DNA from: Pelagibacteraceae bacterium TMED65
GTDB taxonomy: Bacteria; Pseudomonadota; Alphaproteobacteria; TMED127
DNA: 6,613 bases
NCBI GenBank assembly: GCA_002167215.1
Contig: NHDS01000018.1
Location: 9,226-15,838, forward strand
Reading direction: 5' to 3'
The notes under the pieces are model-generated. The model ran no database searches. It saw only the letters and a list, made by a program, of their open reading frames with translations, and had not been told where the DNA came from. Positions 5,476 through 6,613 of the stretch are shown here, one piece after another (the stretch's first letter is position 1; each line of letters starts with the position of its first letter). The position numbers and the translations under genes were made by a program.

Positions 5476-6511
5476 TAAAAAATTGAAAAAAAAATCCAAA
5501 CAAATTCAAAAAATGTGTTCTAAAACCATCTCATTTACGGAAAATTCTTTACTACCCGTGCTTTATGGAGAACATGACAAGCACTTAAAATTAGTTGAAC
5601 TAGAAATGTCAGTATCGATTACGACAAGGGGAAATTTCTTACAAATGAGCGGAAATAAAGATGATGTTGAAGTCACTAAAAATCTATTAGAAAGTTTGTA
5701 TGAAGACGTAAAAAAAAACAATATTTTGGATGTAGGAGAACTAAAAGGAAAGATAAATATTTTTAAGGATTTGAAAAGTCAAGTGTCCAACAAAATCGAG
5801 AGTATTGATTCGCTTTCTTTTTCTGCCGGAAAGAGGCTTATTAAGCCAAGATCTAAAAAACAAGTTGAATATTTCAATTTGGTTAAGAAGAAAGATTTAG
5901 TCTTTTGTTGTGGTCCTGCAGGGACTGGAAAGACATATCTAGCTGTCGCATTAGCTGTATCTATGCTAAAATCAGGTCAAATTGATAAAATAATCTTATC
6001 AAGACCTGCTGTCGAGGCTGGAGAAAGGCTGGGTTTTCTTCCTGGAGATTTAAAAGAAAAGATTGATCCTTATTTACGCCCAATTTATGATGCATTGAAT
6101 GATATGTTGTCATTTTCAGAAGTTTTAAAAAAAATCGAAAACGGATTAATAGAAATAGCTCCACTTGCATTTATGAGAGGTAGAACACTATCAAATTCTT
6201 TTATCATTTTAGATGAATCACAAAATACAACAGCAATCCAAATGAAAATGTTTTTAACTAGACTAGGAGAAAATTCAAAGATGATTGTAAACGGTGATCT
6301 TTCTCAGGTTGATTTACCTTCGGGAACTAAATCAGGACTAAGAGAATCTATGAGGATCTTAAAAAATATTGATGATATTGGTTTTGTCGAGTTCACTGAT
6401 AAAGACGTAGTTAGAAATTCACTTGTTTCTAAAATTGTATCTAAATACGAAGAATTTGAGAGATTACAAGGAGTTGGACAGGAATATAAAAAAAATACAA
6501 AGAATGATTGA
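5468..6511 (+). CDS. phoH: PhoH-like ATPase (YbeZ-type), partner of YbeY
   Basis: This 347-residue protein has an N-terminal KH-like region (about residues 20-80) and a C-terminal P-loop ATPase domain. The ATPase motifs are GPAGTGKT (149-156, Walker A), SRPAVEAGERLGFLPGDL (178-195, the PhoH-family signature), and FIILDESQNTT (245-255, Walker B with D249 and E250), followed by GDLSQVDLP (277-285). In many bacteria this YbeZ-type ATPase is encoded beside the ribonuclease/rRNA-maturation factor YbeY and is linked to RNA processing or ribosome quality control, though its exact role is unsettled. The start is a TTG at 5468 overlapping the miaB stop by 8 bases and preceded by GGAAAG. TTG 5483 and ATG 5513 are alternatives that trim a very Lys-rich leader encoded partly by an A9 run. 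The gene overlaps ybeY by 8 bases. The name does not imply phosphate control here. Confidence 0.93.
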   Translation: MTNKKLKKKSKQIQKMCSKTISFTENSLLPVLYGEHDKHLKLVELEMSVSITTRGNFLQMSGNKDDVEVTKNLLESLYEDVKKNNILDVGELKGKINIFKDLKSQVSNKIESIDSLSFSAGKRLIKPRSKKQVEYFNLVKKKDLVFCCGPAGTGKTYLAVALAVSMLKSGQIDKIILSRPAVEAGERLGFLPGDLKEKIDPYLRPIYDALNDMLSFSEVLKKIENGLIEIAPLAFMRGRTLSNSFIILDESQNTTAIQMKMFLTRLGENSKMIVNGDLSQVDLPSGTKSGLRESMRILKNIDDIGFVEFTDKDVVRNSLVSKIVSKYEEFERLQGVGQEYKKNTKND

Positions 6512-6613
6512 AATCAAGTTTGACTGTGACAGAAAGTTTGAAACACTTAAAGTAAAAAATTTTGTTGAAAATTCGATTGATCTTATACTTGAAATGTTAA
6601 AGAATGGTAGTGA
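6504..6613 (+). CDS. ybeY: YbeY, endoribonuclease / rRNA maturation factor, N-terminus only
   Basis: An ATG at 6504 overlaps the phoH stop by 8 bases and opens a frame that stays open to the right edge: 36 codons beginning MIEIKFDCDRKF, then ending near LILEMLKNGS. YbeY is a zinc metalloprotein needed for 16S rRNA 3'-end maturation and 70S quality control. Its catalytic HxxxHxxxxxH motif lies far downstream and is outside the window, so the sequence itself proves little. The call rests mainly on position directly after phoH, which is conserved in proteobacteria, and on the MIEI-type start common in the family. Confidence 0.72.
   Translation, partial: MIEIKFDCDRKFETLKVKNFVENSIDLILEMLKNGS

Noticed and set aside
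5961..6170. Minus-strand open frame of 69 codons
   Set aside because: It lies opposite the conserved phoH ATPase region and resembles no family; it is a shadow of that coding constraint.
5468..6511. Pho-regulon control of phoH
   Set aside because: No PHO-box-like repeat or intergenic space exists before it; the gene is embedded in the miaB end.

Overview
The window looks like a piece of an AT-rich, gene-dense, streamlined alphaproteobacterial genome. A SAR11-like or HIMB59-like marine lineage is my best guess. The reasons are protein content (a CPMS-type TusA, a Fur/Mur-type regulator without the CxxC zinc pair, an OlsB/OlsA pair) and the conserved alphaproteobacterial run tsaB-rimI ... fur ... 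plsC/olsA-miaB-phoH-ybeY. Genes overlap or nearly touch, long A and T runs are common, and most starts lack a clear Shine-Dalgarno sequence.

Layout. Positions 1-535 hold, on the minus strand, most of a VanX/DdpX-type D-Ala-D-Ala dipeptidase that runs off the left edge. Only 14 bases separate its start from the plus-strand start of tsaB (550-1188), which overlaps rimI (1181-1642) by 8 bases. A small tusA-like gene lies on the minus strand (1645-1857), ending 2 bases from the end of rimI. The 100-base gap at 1858-1957 is the only real intergenic region. It serves divergent tusA and fur and holds a nested inverted repeat. From fur (1958-2386) everything is on the plus strand and tightly packed: olsB (to 3296), olsA/plsC (3296-4114), miaB (4145-5475, in two frames), phoH (5468-6511) and the first 110 bases of ybeY (6504 to the right edge).

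Function. Three themes are interleaved: tRNA and translation maintenance (TsaB for t6A37, MiaB for ms2i6A37, RimI for ribosomal protein acetylation, PhoH and YbeY linked to RNA/ribosome quality control), metal/redox regulation (Fur, TusA-like sulfur carrier), and membrane lipid synthesis (OlsB and OlsA making phosphorus-free ornithine lipid). The fur-to-ybeY block is probably one operon.

The observations most worth a second look are: miaB is split by a -1 frame change at a run of 11 A, which may be an assembly error, a real mutation or rescue by slippage; and Fur keeps one complete metal site while three of four ligands of the second site are deleted or substituted. I see no clearly novel system here. 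The rest is a conserved housekeeping neighbourhood with unusual local details.
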